Shown: piece by piece, positions 1 through 8,049 of the stretch
Layout: every line of letters begins with the position of its first letter
Position numbering within the stretch: the stretch's first letter is position 1
Assembly (NCBI GenBank): GCA_017462485.1
Contig: JAFTRA010000008.1
Span: 1-64,000, forward strand
Origin: Clostridia bacterium
Lineage (GTDB): Bacteria; Bacillota; Clostridia; Oscillospirales; CAG-272
DNA: 64,000 nt
Direction: 5' to 3'
Notes under the pieces: model-generated
What the model saw: the letters and a program-made list of their open reading frames with translations, nothing else
Told to the model about the DNA's origin: nothing
Database searches by the model: none
Made by a program: the position numbers and the translations under genes

Positions 1-1
1 C

Positions 2-256
2 GGGTTTATCAATGCGATTTATCTCTATGACGATAAAATCACATTCACATTCAACTACAAGGACGGAACAAAAACAGTATTCCTATCGGAACTGAATTGT
101 TCGCCGTCTGGTTCGGATTTGAAATGCTTTACCGCACCAAAAATACCGAGTGGATTTTCCCACTCGGTATTTTTTCGTTTGAAAGACGTGTGCGAGAACT
201 CGTATCGCAAGCGAAGCGCGCGAGGTACGGGCAAATATGCTTGGCATATTTGTTAG
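2..256 (+). CDS. large serine recombinase, C-terminal fragment (5' end outside window)
   Basis: The reading frame is open from the window edge to a TAG. It begins with a stretch containing YLYDDKITFTFNYKDGTKT followed by SDLKCFTAPK. This is the usual C-terminal strand region of large serine recombinases in Clostridia integrative elements. The N-terminal catalytic serine domain lies outside the window and cannot be checked. The last 40 or so codons run through a terminator hairpin and have a low-information composition, so the biological end may be nearer residue 50. Its presence marks the end of another mobile element just upstream of the aromatic amino acid operon. I am fairly sure of the family but cannot say whether the gene is intact. 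Confidence 0.6.
   Translation, partial: GFINAIYLYDDKITFTFNYKDGTKTVFLSELNCSPSGSDLKCFTAPKIPSGFSHSVFFRLKDVCENSYRKRSARGTGKYAWHIC
143..175 (+). terminator. rho-independent terminator in the recombinase tail
   Basis: An 11-bp perfect stem (ATACCGAGTGG / CCACTCGGTAT) with a 6-nt loop is followed by T6. It lies inside the open frame of the recombinase tail, as if the last codons overlap the terminator. Confidence 0.75.
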
Positions 257-284
257 GATACGCACTGCGTATCCATTTCAATAT

Positions 285-523
285 CCCGTCTACCGCACCA
301 ACAAAAGAGGATTTCCGATTGGGAATCCTCTTTTTGTTTTGGTTGCGTGAGACGGGTTTCAAATCTGTTCTTGAAACGCTCTGCGTTTCGGGAGACGGCA
401 AACTTTTTCGGTTTTGCGCAGCAAAATTGCGGCGTGCTTTATGCCGCAAAGAAAAATTTGTTAAGAAAATACGCCTTGCGGATTTTCGGTGTTCAAGTTT
501 CCCGTCTCTCGCACCAACAAAAG
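285..523. repeat. degenerate repeated modules ending in CGCACCAACAAAAG
   Basis: The string CCCGTCT-NN-CGCACCAACAAAAG occurs at 285-307 and again at 501-523, with 21 of 23 bases identical. A partial copy (CCGCACCAAAA) occurs near 131. Each copy is followed by a hairpin. The inverted form GCGTGAGACGGG (about 345-356) pairs with the copy at 501-512 with one mismatch. The CGCACCA ends resemble tRNA 3' termini, but no complete tRNA can be folded. No convincing gene lies between 256 and 946. Confidence 0.5.
304..335 (+). terminator. terminator-like hairpin 2 of the module array
   Basis: AAAGAGGATT pairs with AATCCTCTTT around a short loop and is followed by T5. Confidence 0.6.
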
Positions 524-556
524 TTGCTGCTTCATTTAGGCATAACCGAATAAAAA

Positions 557-597
557 CACCGAGGTGTTGTATTACGCAGCACCTCGGTTGTATTTTT
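557..597 (+). terminator. terminator-like hairpin 3 of the module array
   Basis: CCGAGGTG pairs with CACCTCGG across a 13-nt loop. A T-rich run ending in T6 follows. Confidence 0.6.
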
Positions 598-783
598 TAC
601 AATTTTCAAGAAAATTAAGGTTGAAAACCACCGGTTTTCTTTATTTTTATGGTGTTTTTATTCTATCGCCGTTTCCTCGCTCACCGTACTTTTTTACGGC
701 TATGCAAGCACAGACTCGCTTTGCTTGATTATCAGCCGACGATTTCTGCTCTAAATCAAGCGAGCACCAAATGCGCTTCGCAC

Positions 784-843
784 TAAGAATTCAGATTTTT
801 TGACCCAAAAGTCCCAAAAACCCTTGGTACATCTGAATTCTTA
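784..843. repeat. 13-bp perfect inverted repeat
   Basis: TAAGAATTCAGAT at 784-796 is exactly inverted at 831-843, with 34 nt between. There is no T-run, so it is not a classical terminator. It lies between the recombinase debris and the end of the aro operon. It could be a small miniature-element remnant. Confidence 0.5.
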
Positions 844-879
844 ATGACTCAGCCCCTTAATTTATGAATATTTAAAATG

Positions 880-928
880 AAAACCGTGAAGCGCAATTTG
901 TCTATTAAAAGACGTACTTCACGGTTTT
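880..928 (-). terminator. terminator of the aro operon
   Basis: AAAACCGTGAAG (880-891) pairs perfectly with CTTCACGGTTTT (917-928), about 20 nt past the aroF stop codon. A/T runs flank both sides, so it may act in both directions. Confidence 0.75.
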
Positions 929-945
929 ATTATTTGTTTTGAAAA

Positions 946-1977
946 TTAAAGCATTTCAGCAAGATCGTAAATCATTTGCTCGGTCTTCTCCCAGCCAAGA
1001 CAGGGGTCTGTAATAGACTTACCGTAAACCTCGTCCTGCGATATCTTCTGGCAGCCGTCCTCAATGTAGCTTTCAATCATAAGACCCTTGACGAGCTTCT
1101 TAACTTCGGGATTGTAGTTACGGCTTTCCGCAATCTCTCTTGCAATTCTTACCTGCTCAAGATACTTTTTGCCCGAGTTTGCGTGGTTGGTATCAATTAT
1201 GCAGGCGGGGTTTGCAAGTCCGGAAGAAGCGTAAAGCTCGTAAAGATTGGAAATATCCTCATAGTGATAGTTGGGGTGAGACTTACCCTGCTTGTCCACG
1301 TAGCCACGGAGAATTGCGTGAGCATAAGGATTGCCTGCGCTCTTTACCTCCCAGCCTCTGTAACAGAACACGTGAGAGCACTGCGCCGCTTTAATGGAGT
1401 TCATCATAACGGAAATATCTCCGCCCGTGGGATTTTTCATACCTACGGGAATATCAAGACCGCTCGCGGTAAGTCTGTGCTGCTGGTCCTCAACGCTTCT
1501 TGCGCCTATCGCAACGTAGGAAATAATATCGGAAAGATATCTGTGATTTTCGGGATAGAGCATCTCATCAGCGCAGCCAAAGCCCGTTTCCGCAATAGCT
1601 CTCATATGGAGCTTTCTTATTGCGACGATACCTTTGAGAAGGTCGGGCGCTTGATTTGGATTTGGCTGGTGGAGCATACCCTTGTAGCCCTCGCCTGTCG
1701 TTCTCGGCTTATTTGTATAAATTCTCGGAACTATAAGTATCTTATCGGATACCTTCTCCTGAACACCGCGAAGACGGTATATATAATCAAGAACGGAATC
1801 CTCGTTATCAGCTGAGCAGGGACCTATTACCAAAATAAATTTATCGCTTTTACCCGAAAAAATGTCCTTCATTTCGTTTATGACTTTTTCTCTTGTCGCT
1901 TTAACCTCGGGTGATGCGGGGAACTGTTCCTTAATTTCCATAGGAATAGGAAGCTTTCTGTAAAATTGCATATTCAT
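946..1977 (-). CDS. aroF: 3-deoxy-7-phosphoheptulonate (DAHP) synthase, AroF/G/H type
   Basis: First committed enzyme of the shikimate pathway: it condenses phosphoenolpyruvate with erythrose 4-phosphate in the cytoplasm. The 343-aa length matches the type I alpha class. Visible landmarks are LVIGPCSA near residue 50, the KPRTTGEGYKG loop near 90, KNPTGGD near 180, the metal-site DTNHANSGKK near 263, and YGKSITDPCLGW near the C-terminus. The start is an ATG with AGAGG about 8 nt upstream. It is the last gene of the aro operon, 43 nt after tyrA, and a terminator follows. Which amino acid inhibits it cannot be read from the sequence, so the symbol stands for the family rather than a specific isozyme. 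Confidence 0.95.
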   Translation of the reverse strand: MNMQFYRKLPIPMEIKEQFPASPEVKATREKVINEMKDIFSGKSDKFILVIGPCSADNEDSVLDYIYRLRGVQEKVSDKILIVPRIYTNKPRTTGEGYKGMLHQPNPNQAPDLLKGIVAIRKLHMRAIAETGFGCADEMLYPENHRYLSDIISYVAIGARSVEDQQHRLTASGLDIPVGMKNPTGGDISVMMNSIKAAQCSHVFCYRGWEVKSAGNPYAHAILRGYVDKQGKSHPNYHYEDISNLYELYASSGLANPACIIDTNHANSGKKYLEQVRIAREIAESRNYNPEVKKLVKGLMIESYIEDGCQKISQDEVYGKSITDPCLGWEKTEQMIYDLAEML

Positions 1978-2020
1978 TGTGCGTTACCTCTTTGCAATTG
2001 TTGGTTTTGTAAATGTTTTT

Positions 2021-2890
2021 TTACATTTTTGGCTTATCGAAAAGCTCGCGCTTTGCGGAAGCCTTTCTCATTTCCGCTCTCATAGACTCAGAATCGGAAT
2101 CTTCAAGCATATTGCGGAATTCTTTAAACTTTTCAATAAAAGAGTCCATCTCGTGAAGAAGAGCGTCTTTATTGAGCATAAAAAGCTCGCTCCACATAAG
2201 GTCGTTGATTTTTGCGATACGGGTAAGGTCACGGAATGAGTCACCCGTATATTTTTCAAGGTTCGGCTCGGAGTTCGAGTTCATAAGCGTTACAGCTATG
2301 CAGTGAGTAAGCTGCGATAGAAAGGCTATCATTTTATCGTGCTCCTCTACTGTGAGCGTGCTTATCTTCGCAAACCCAAGCGCCTCTCCGAGAGCCTTGC
2401 ATATGTTAATTGCGTTTTCGGTATTTTCTTCTGTGGGAACTACTATATAGTTAGCGCCTCTGAAAACCTCTGCGTTACTGTATTCAACTCCGCTCTTTTC
2501 ACGTCCTGCCATAGGGTGAGCTGAAATAAATTCAACGTCGTCACGGAGAATACTCTGAAGCTCTTCCACGATACCGCTCTTAACGCCCGAAACGTCGGTT
2601 ATTACGGTGCCGGGTGAGAAAAGCGACTGATGCTCGCGTACCCATTCTTTAAAAACAGTGGGATAGAGCGCAAATATAATAAGCTCCGAGTCGGCTATAA
2701 GCTTCTCGTCAATCTCGTGAGTTCCAAATTCAATCATACCGTGCGCCATAGCGTAGTCTATGTCGGCGGCATTTTTTGTAATGCAGCGCACGTGTCGGTA
2801 TCCGCTGTAAGTCAGAGCCTTTGCGTAACCACCGCCGATAACACCGAGACCGACTATTAAAATTTTAGTGTCCTTGGTAAGCTCAGTCAT
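2021..2890 (-). CDS. tyrA: prephenate dehydrogenase (TyrA)
   Basis: NAD(P)-dependent oxidation and decarboxylation of prephenate to 4-hydroxyphenylpyruvate, the tyrosine branch. The Rossmann GLGVIGGGYA motif sits at residues 14-23, and SAHPMAGREKSG near 123 is the catalytic and substrate-binding segment typical of TyrA. The protein has 289 aa and carries no ACT or chorismate mutase domain, so it is the monofunctional form. It overlaps the end of aroA by 8 nt, indicating translational coupling. Chorismate mutase activity for this branch must come from the PheA protein encoded earlier in the same operon. Confidence 0.93.
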   Translation of the reverse strand: MTELTKDTKILIVGLGVIGGGYAKALTYSGYRHVRCITKNAADIDYAMAHGMIEFGTHEIDEKLIADSELIIFALYPTVFKEWVREHQSLFSPGTVITDVSGVKSGIVEELQSILRDDVEFISAHPMAGREKSGVEYSNAEVFRGANYIVVPTEENTENAINICKALGEALGFAKISTLTVEEHDKMIAFLSQLTHCIAVTLMNSNSEPNLEKYTGDSFRDLTRIAKINDLMWSELFMLNKDALLHEMDSFIEKFKEFRNMLEDSDSESMRAEMRKASAKRELFDKPKM

Positions 2891-4094
2891 AAAGCTCTAC
2901 CTCAATTCCTGCGTTTTTCATATCCTCGAAGAAAGAGGGATAGCTCTTGCTCACTGCTTCGGCGCCGTCAATTATTCCACCGAACACGGTCGAAAGAACT
3001 GCAAGAGACATAACTACTCTGTGGTCGTTATGACCGAGAAGAATTTCTTTTGGTGAATGAAGCGTAGTATTATTTACCTTAACCGAGTTTTCGTGAATTT
3101 CTATATCTGCTCCGAATTTTGAAAGCTCGTTTGCCATAACCTCTGCTCTGTCACTTTCCTTTATCCTGAGCCTTTTAGTGCCAACGAATTCGGCGCCGTG
3201 ATTTACCGCGGCAAGCGTGAAAAATATAGGCGCTAAGTCGGGGCAGTCGCTTATATCAACCTCGGTAAAGCTCGCTTTTATTTTAGGGAAAATCTCCTTA
3301 TAAACGCGGTCGCCCTGAAGAGATTTTTCATCAAGTCCAAGCGCCTTTACGTCAGAGCCGAGAACGTTAAGAGCGTCAATAAATGCCCCTGCAGAATAGT
3401 CTGCCTCAACGGTAACGTCTGCCGAAACGTATTTTTGCGCACCGGGTATTTTTATAGTTAAGTTGTCTTCAAAAAATACTTTAACCCCGAATTTTGCGAG
3501 TGCTGAAACCGTCAAATCAACGTAAGGTCTGCTCTCGAACGGCGGCTCTATCTTAATTACGCTGTCCGAATTAAGAAGAGGAAGCGCAAAAAGAAGTCCC
3601 GTGATAAACTGGCTGCTCACGTCACCGGGAAGAGAATATTCTCCAGCTGGCAAGGGGCCGTCAACAAATATAAAGCTTCCGTATCTTTGAAGAAGCAATT
3701 CACGCTCTCTAAAGAGTGTTTCATATACCGAAAGAGGACGTGAAAGCAGCTTTTCTGCTCCACCGAGCGTAACCTTTGCGCCTGAAAGCGCGGAAATCGG
3801 TATCATAAAACGCAGGGTGCTTCCGCTTTCACGGCACAATAGAGGCTTTTTTGGCGCAACGGTTTTCATATCTCTGCCGAAAACCGTGTACGTATCACCG
3901 CAAATTTCGATATTTGCGCCAAGCGCTCGTAGGCAGTCAACGGTCGCAAGCACGTCCTCGCAAGGAGTAACGCCTCTGACGATGCTGGCTCCATCGCAAA
4001 GAGCTGCGCATATAAGAAGTCTGTGCGCCATGCTTTTCGAGGTTGGCAAGGTGATTTCGCCTGAAGCCTTGCCGGGTTTAATTTTGACTCTCAC
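2883..4094 (-). CDS. aroA: 3-phosphoshikimate 1-carboxyvinyltransferase (EPSP synthase)
   Basis: Joins shikimate 3-phosphate and phosphoenolpyruvate to give EPSP. Recognisable EPSP synthase segments are LPTSKSMAHR near residue 17, RESGSTLRFM near 88, the SSQFITGLLFALP segment near 158, and KESDRAEVM with a DHRVVMSLAV segment near the C-terminus. Its 403 aa is slightly shorter than the usual 425-430. The gene starts 17 nt inside the end of aroQ and its own end overlaps tyrA, so translation is coupled on both sides. Whether it is of the glyphosate-sensitive class was not judged. Confidence 0.93.
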   Translation of the reverse strand: MRVKIKPGKASGEITLPTSKSMAHRLLICAALCDGASIVRGVTPCEDVLATVDCLRALGANIEICGDTYTVFGRDMKTVAPKKPLLCRESGSTLRFMIPISALSGAKVTLGGAEKLLSRPLSVYETLFRERELLLQRYGSFIFVDGPLPAGEYSLPGDVSSQFITGLLFALPLLNSDSVIKIEPPFESRPYVDLTVSALAKFGVKVFFEDNLTIKIPGAQKYVSADVTVEADYSAGAFIDALNVLGSDVKALGLDEKSLQGDRVYKEIFPKIKASFTEVDISDCPDLAPIFFTLAAVNHGAEFVGTKRLRIKESDRAEVMANELSKFGADIEIHENSVKVNNTTLHSPKEILLGHNDHRVVMSLAVLSTVFGGIIDGAEAVSKSYPSFFEDMKNAGIEVELYD

Positions 4095-4524
4095 GCTTGC
4101 CTCCTATAAGAATATCGCATGCCTCTAAGTATCCGTCGAAGCCCTTTCCCGTAATCGTGGCAACGCACGCCCTACGAATAAAGCTTACCTGCCTGAAGTC
4201 CTCACGCTCCTCGACCTTTGAGATATGCACCTCAACGCAAGGGAGCTTAACCGAGAGAACTGCGTCAAGCAGAGCTATGCTGGTGTGGGTATATGCTCCG
4301 GGATTTATTACGATTCCGTCAGCGCCTTTAAAATACGCCTCTTGGATTTTGTCAACAAGGTCGCCCTCGTGGTTTGACTGATAAAATACGGCTTCGACAC
4401 CTAAAGATGTGCAATACTCATCAATGGCTTTGCAAAGCGTTTCATAATTTTTGTTTCCGTATTTTTCGGGCTCGCGTATCCCAAGCATATTGAGATTCGG
4501 ACCGTTTATAATATAAAGCTTCAT
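4078..4524 (-). CDS. aroQ: 3-dehydroquinate dehydratase, type II
   Basis: Converts 3-dehydroquinate to 3-dehydroshikimate. The 148-aa protein has the type II signature: INGPNLNMLGIREPEKYG at the N-terminus (catalytic Tyr), YQSNHEGDLVDKIQ near 50, NPGAYTHTSIAL near 75, and EVHISKVEEREDFR near 100. I chose the ATG that has AGGAG 7 nt upstream. An upstream in-frame start would add nine residues and would place the ribosome site inside the gene. It overlaps aroA by 17 nt. No type I (AroD) enzyme is present in the window. Confidence 0.95.
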   Translation of the reverse strand: MKLYIINGPNLNMLGIREPEKYGNKNYETLCKAIDEYCTSLGVEAVFYQSNHEGDLVDKIQEAYFKGADGIVINPGAYTHTSIALLDAVLSVKLPCVEVHISKVEEREDFRQVSFIRRACVATITGKGFDGYLEACDILIGGKRESQN

Positions 4525-4582
4525 AAGTTTCTCCTGCCCTTTAAAGAACAAATGGAAAATCGATAAACAGCATTATCGAATT

Positions 4583-5827
4583 TTAAGTTTGGTTTAAAAA
4601 ATCGCGGATAATAAGATTTGCAACCGCTTCTGCCGAAACGATGGCAGGGATTATCACGTCAGCGCATTTCTTATATATTTCATACCGCTCGTTGTAGCGC
4701 TTTTCTATCGCTTCCTTGCTTGAAGCGGTAGGTCTGTCGCTCGTAGGAATGAGAGCCTCAAGGGGTCTGTCTAAAAAATAAATTTTTCCGTTTTCCTTGA
4801 GTGCCGAAACGTTCGTTTTTCGTAAAATCGCTCCGCCGCCCGTAGCAATTACGGAGCCGCTTTTTGCACTTGCGGTGCATACCGCCTCGCTCTCGATATC
4901 TCTGAATTTATCTTCGCCCATATTTTTAAAAATATCGGGAATTTTCATATTCGATAGTTTAACTATCTCATCGTCTGTATCTATGAGAGGACGTGAAAGC
5001 CTATCTGCGATAATCTTTCCGATGGTGCTCTTGCCCGAGGCGGGCATTCCGACGAGGACTATGTTTTTCTTTTCAGCCGATATTTTAGCGAAAATTTCAT
5101 CAAGAAGCGTGTCGTCATACTTCGTATCAAGGAAATACTCCGATGCGCGAACGCCTTGAGCAACGAGCATATAAAGTCCGCCCTCGGCAGAAATTCCAAG
5201 CTCTCTCGCTTCAAGAATAAGCGGTGTGCTTTGAGGATTATATATAGCGTCAAGAACGCCACAGAGCCTCGGGAATTTTGACAATTCAATCGGTTTGTCA
5301 AAAATGTTTGGATACATTCCAACCGGAGTAGTATTTATAATTATTTCGGTATCTGTGTGATATTTGTAAACATCTGTGTACAAAACAGCACCGTCTTTAG
5401 CCTCTCTTGAAGCTTTTACGATTTCTCTTGCCCCATTTGCCTTTGCAACCGCATAAGCGGTTTTGCTCGTTCCGCCCGTTCCGAGAATAAGCACCTTTTT
5501 ACCGCCAAAATCTATCCCTCTGTGCTTTGCAAGCATACTCATTCCGTAAAAATCGGTATTGTATCCGTAAAGCCTTCCGCCACGGTTAACTATGGTGTTG
5601 ACGGCGCCAATGAGTCTTGCCCCCTCGTCAATATAAGATAGATAGGGAATTACCTTTTCCTTGTAAGGAATGGTAACGTTAATGGCAAGAAAATCCGCTG
5701 CTCTCATAAAAGCGTCAAGCTCGTCTTTAGGTATCTCACGTATTACGTAATCGTAATCGCTGATATGACCGTGTATTTCCTTTGAGAAGCTGTGCTTCAG
5801 ATGCTCGCCTATGCATCCGTATTTCAT
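4583..5827 (-). CDS. aroE-aroK: bifunctional shikimate dehydrogenase / shikimate kinase (AroE-AroK fusion)
   Basis: A 414-aa fusion of two consecutive shikimate enzymes. Residues 1-245 or so form AroE: the S-x-S substrate motif in HSFS, NVTIPYKE with the catalytic Lys, NTDFYG with the catalytic Asp, and the NADP-binding GTGGTSK. Residues from about 250 form AroK: the P-loop GMPASGKST, DTDDEI, a FRDIESE segment, and TGGGA. The ATG used here follows AAAGGAG by 11 nt. A TTG start 21 nt upstream would include the ribosome site. Fusion of dehydrogenase and kinase would let shikimate pass between adjacent domains (inference). The two halves occur as separate genes in most bacteria. Confidence 0.93.
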   Translation of the reverse strand: MKYGCIGEHLKHSFSKEIHGHISDYDYVIREIPKDELDAFMRAADFLAINVTIPYKEKVIPYLSYIDEGARLIGAVNTIVNRGGRLYGYNTDFYGMSMLAKHRGIDFGGKKVLILGTGGTSKTAYAVAKANGAREIVKASREAKDGAVLYTDVYKYHTDTEIIINTTPVGMYPNIFDKPIELSKFPRLCGVLDAIYNPQSTPLILEARELGISAEGGLYMLVAQGVRASEYFLDTKYDDTLLDEIFAKISAEKKNIVLVGMPASGKSTIGKIIADRLSRPLIDTDDEIVKLSNMKIPDIFKNMGEDKFRDIESEAVCTASAKSGSVIATGGGAILRKTNVSALKENGKIYFLDRPLEALIPTSDRPTASSKEAIEKRYNERYEIYKKCADVIIPAIVSAEAVANLIIRDFLNQT

Positions 5828-5866
5828 AGTTATGACAACTCCTTTCAAAAAGAGGTCGTTTGTCTT

Positions 5867-6970
5867 CTAGTTTTGCCTGCCGCACGCCAAATAATCAGTT
5901 CCGAAGCGTGTTACAAGCAAGTCACCAATAGCTATTGCCGTGAGAGCGTCAACAACGGCTCTCGCGCGGTGTATTATAGCGGGGTCGTGTCTTCCGCCAA
6001 CCGTAATTTTCACGTTTTCGCCCGTTGAAAGATTTACGGTGTCCTGCTCGAGCGAAATAGAGGGCGTAGGCTTTATCGCAACTCTGAATATAATCGGCAT
6101 ACCGTTAGTGATACCGCCGGTGATACCGCCGCCCGAGTTCTTGGTAGTAATAACTCTTTCGTTTTCATAAGTGTAAGGGTCGTTTGCCTCGCTTCCGCGT
6201 TTTTTCGTTATTGCGAAGCCGTCCCCGAACTCAACGCCCTTAACTGCGGGAATTGAGAACATTGCGTGAGAGATTACTCCCTCAACAGTGTCAAACCACG
6301 GCTCACCAACACCGAGAGGCATAGAAATAACCGCAGTTTCAAGAACTCCGCCTACGCTGTCAAGCTCTTCTTTTGCGAGGAGTATAGTCTCTTTCATTTT
6401 TTTCTCAGCGTCCTTGTCGAGCGTCGGGAAGGATGCTCTCTCAAGATAGGCTATATCCGAAGCATAATCGGTAAAGTCTCTGTCGCTCTCGTTATAAAGA
6501 GACTTTATATGAGTTCCTATTTCAATGCCAAGTCCCTTGAGAGCGTGGCGAACTATCGCTCCCGCAGCAACCAGCGGGGCAGTAATTCTGCCCGAAAAAT
6601 GACCGCCGCCTGCCTTATCCTGATATCCGTGATATTTATACTCCGCAGTCAAATCCGCGTGAGAGGGGCGAGGCGTATCGTCAAGACTTGCGTATGCAAA
6701 GCTCTTAACGTTCGTGTTGCGTATAAGAATACAAATGGGAGTACCCTCGGTAAATCCGTCTTTTACGCCGGATATAAATTCAACCTCGTCCGGCTCTTTT
6801 CTCGGAGTCGATATATCCGAGCGAGCTGCCCTTTGAAGAAGGCAAGCGTTTACGTAGTCGGTATCTATCTTTATTCCGGGCGCAAGACCGTCTATAACGC
6901 AGCCTATTGCTGTGCCGTGGCTCTCGCCGAAGAGAGTAACCGAAAGATTATTTCCAAAAGTGTTTTTCAT
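5867..6970 (-). CDS. aroC: chorismate synthase
   Basis: FMN-dependent last step of the common aromatic pathway, EPSP to chorismate. The 367-aa length is standard. Family signatures are FGESHGTAIGCVIDG at residues 14-28, a DKAGGGHFSGRITA segment near 115-128, and NSGGGITGGITNG near 280, followed by the GGRHDP and A-R-A segments near the C-terminus. The start ATG has GGAG 6 nt upstream. It lies 48 nt after aroB and 39 nt before the aroE-aroK fusion. Confidence 0.95.
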   Translation of the reverse strand: MKNTFGNNLSVTLFGESHGTAIGCVIDGLAPGIKIDTDYVNACLLQRAARSDISTPRKEPDEVEFISGVKDGFTEGTPICILIRNTNVKSFAYASLDDTPRPSHADLTAEYKYHGYQDKAGGGHFSGRITAPLVAAGAIVRHALKGLGIEIGTHIKSLYNESDRDFTDYASDIAYLERASFPTLDKDAEKKMKETILLAKEELDSVGGVLETAVISMPLGVGEPWFDTVEGVISHAMFSIPAVKGVEFGDGFAITKKRGSEANDPYTYENERVITTKNSGGGITGGITNGMPIIFRVAIKPTPSISLEQDTVNLSTGENVKITVGGRHDPAIIHRARAVVDALTAIAIGDLLVTRFGTDYLACGRQN

Positions 6971-7018
6971 AATAGCTCCATTCTGTCACCTAAGACGGTG
7001 ACCTCACAAGCTTTGATA

Positions 7019-8035
7019 TCAGAGAATATTTTTTTCAATGCGCGAGAAAAGCTTTTCGAGCGAAAGCTTTTCAAGACGGAAGCTGCCGACTTCGTCAACG
7101 AAAACAGCCTCAACCGTATCTCCGTCACCCTTTTTGTCGTGCCTCATAAATTCAAATCCGTCCTTGTAATTGCTTGGTATTTCGGTAGGAAGTCCCATTT
7201 TTGAAAGCAGGAAAGAGAGCCTTTTTCTCACCGTGGGGGAGCACATAGGAAGCATTCCCAGCGCTACGCATTCACCGTGATAAAGGTTTCCGAGCGCCTC
7301 AATTCCGTGACCGAACGTGTGACCGAAATTAAGTATTTTTCTAAGGCCGCTCTCGCGTTCGTCCTCTTCGACTACGTCTCGCTTTATTATCAGCGCGCGC
7401 TCAATAAGGGTGGCAATATCCTTTTCCCAAAGAGAGTCCTCAAGCATAGAGAAAAGCTCAGCGTCTGAGGTCAGAGCCATTTTAGCTACCTCCGCAAGTC
7501 CTGCGGAAAACTGCCTCGCTTCAAGTGTTTTAAGTACCGCTGTATCAATAAGCACCGCTTTTGGCTGATAAAACGCTCCTAGTATGTTTTTTACCCCGCC
7601 AAAATCAATAGCGGTCTTACCGCCAATCGAGGAATCCACCTGCGAAAGAAGGGTAGTGGGAACGTTATAAAAATCAATTCCTCTCATATATGTTGCAGCG
7701 GCAAAGCCAGCCATATCTCCGACAACTCCTCCGCCAACAGCAACCACTGCATCTCTTCTTTGTAAGCCAAATGTAAGCATTTGTTGGCAAATATAGGCGT
7801 AAGTATCAAGATTTTTACTTTCTTCACCCTTAGGGAAAGATATAATCACGGACTTTTTACATTGTGAAGCGATGGCCTCACTGTATTCTCTCGGTACTCC
7901 CGAATCGGTAACGATAGCTACTTTTCTGTTAAGGTTCATATAGCTTTGGGTATTCTCCAGGATACTCTCGCCGATAGTAATATCGTAGCTTCTTTTTCCA
8001 AGATTCATTTTTACTTTTTTTATATCACGTTTCAT
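7019..8035 (-). CDS. aroB: 3-dehydroquinate synthase
   Basis: Converts DAHP to 3-dehydroquinate using NAD and a divalent metal. The 338-aa protein shows the AroB core: GEESKNLDTY near residue 90, AVGGGVVGDMAGFAAATYMRG near 118, a PTTLLSQVDSSIGGK segment near 145, and the metal ligands in NFGHTFGHGIE near 240. AGGAG lies 6 nt before the ATG. It follows pheA by 14 nt in the same operon. Confidence 0.95.
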   Translation of the reverse strand: MKRDIKKVKMNLGKRSYDITIGESILENTQSYMNLNRKVAIVTDSGVPREYSEAIASQCKKSVIISFPKGEESKNLDTYAYICQQMLTFGLQRRDAVVAVGGGVVGDMAGFAAATYMRGIDFYNVPTTLLSQVDSSIGGKTAIDFGGVKNILGAFYQPKAVLIDTAVLKTLEARQFSAGLAEVAKMALTSDAELFSMLEDSLWEKDIATLIERALIIKRDVVEEDERESGLRKILNFGHTFGHGIEALGNLYHGECVALGMLPMCSPTVRKRLSFLLSKMGLPTEIPSNYKDGFEFMRHDKKGDGDTVEAVFVDEVGSFRLEKLSLEKLFSRIEKNIL

Positions 8036-8049
8036 AAAAGCTCCTGAAA

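Noticed and set aside
97..618. 173-codon TTG-started frame at the left end
   Set aside because: It is out of frame with the recombinase tail and runs through three terminators and degenerate modules.
976..1815. 279-codon plus-strand frame opposite aroF, and similar long plus-strand frames opposite the other aro genes
   Set aside because: They mirror strongly supported genes, lack ribosome sites and have no recognisable domain.
6266..7204. 312-codon plus-strand frame opposite aroC and aroB
   Set aside because: A shadow of two firm genes. Its low-information, Arg/Ser-rich composition is typical of antisense frames.
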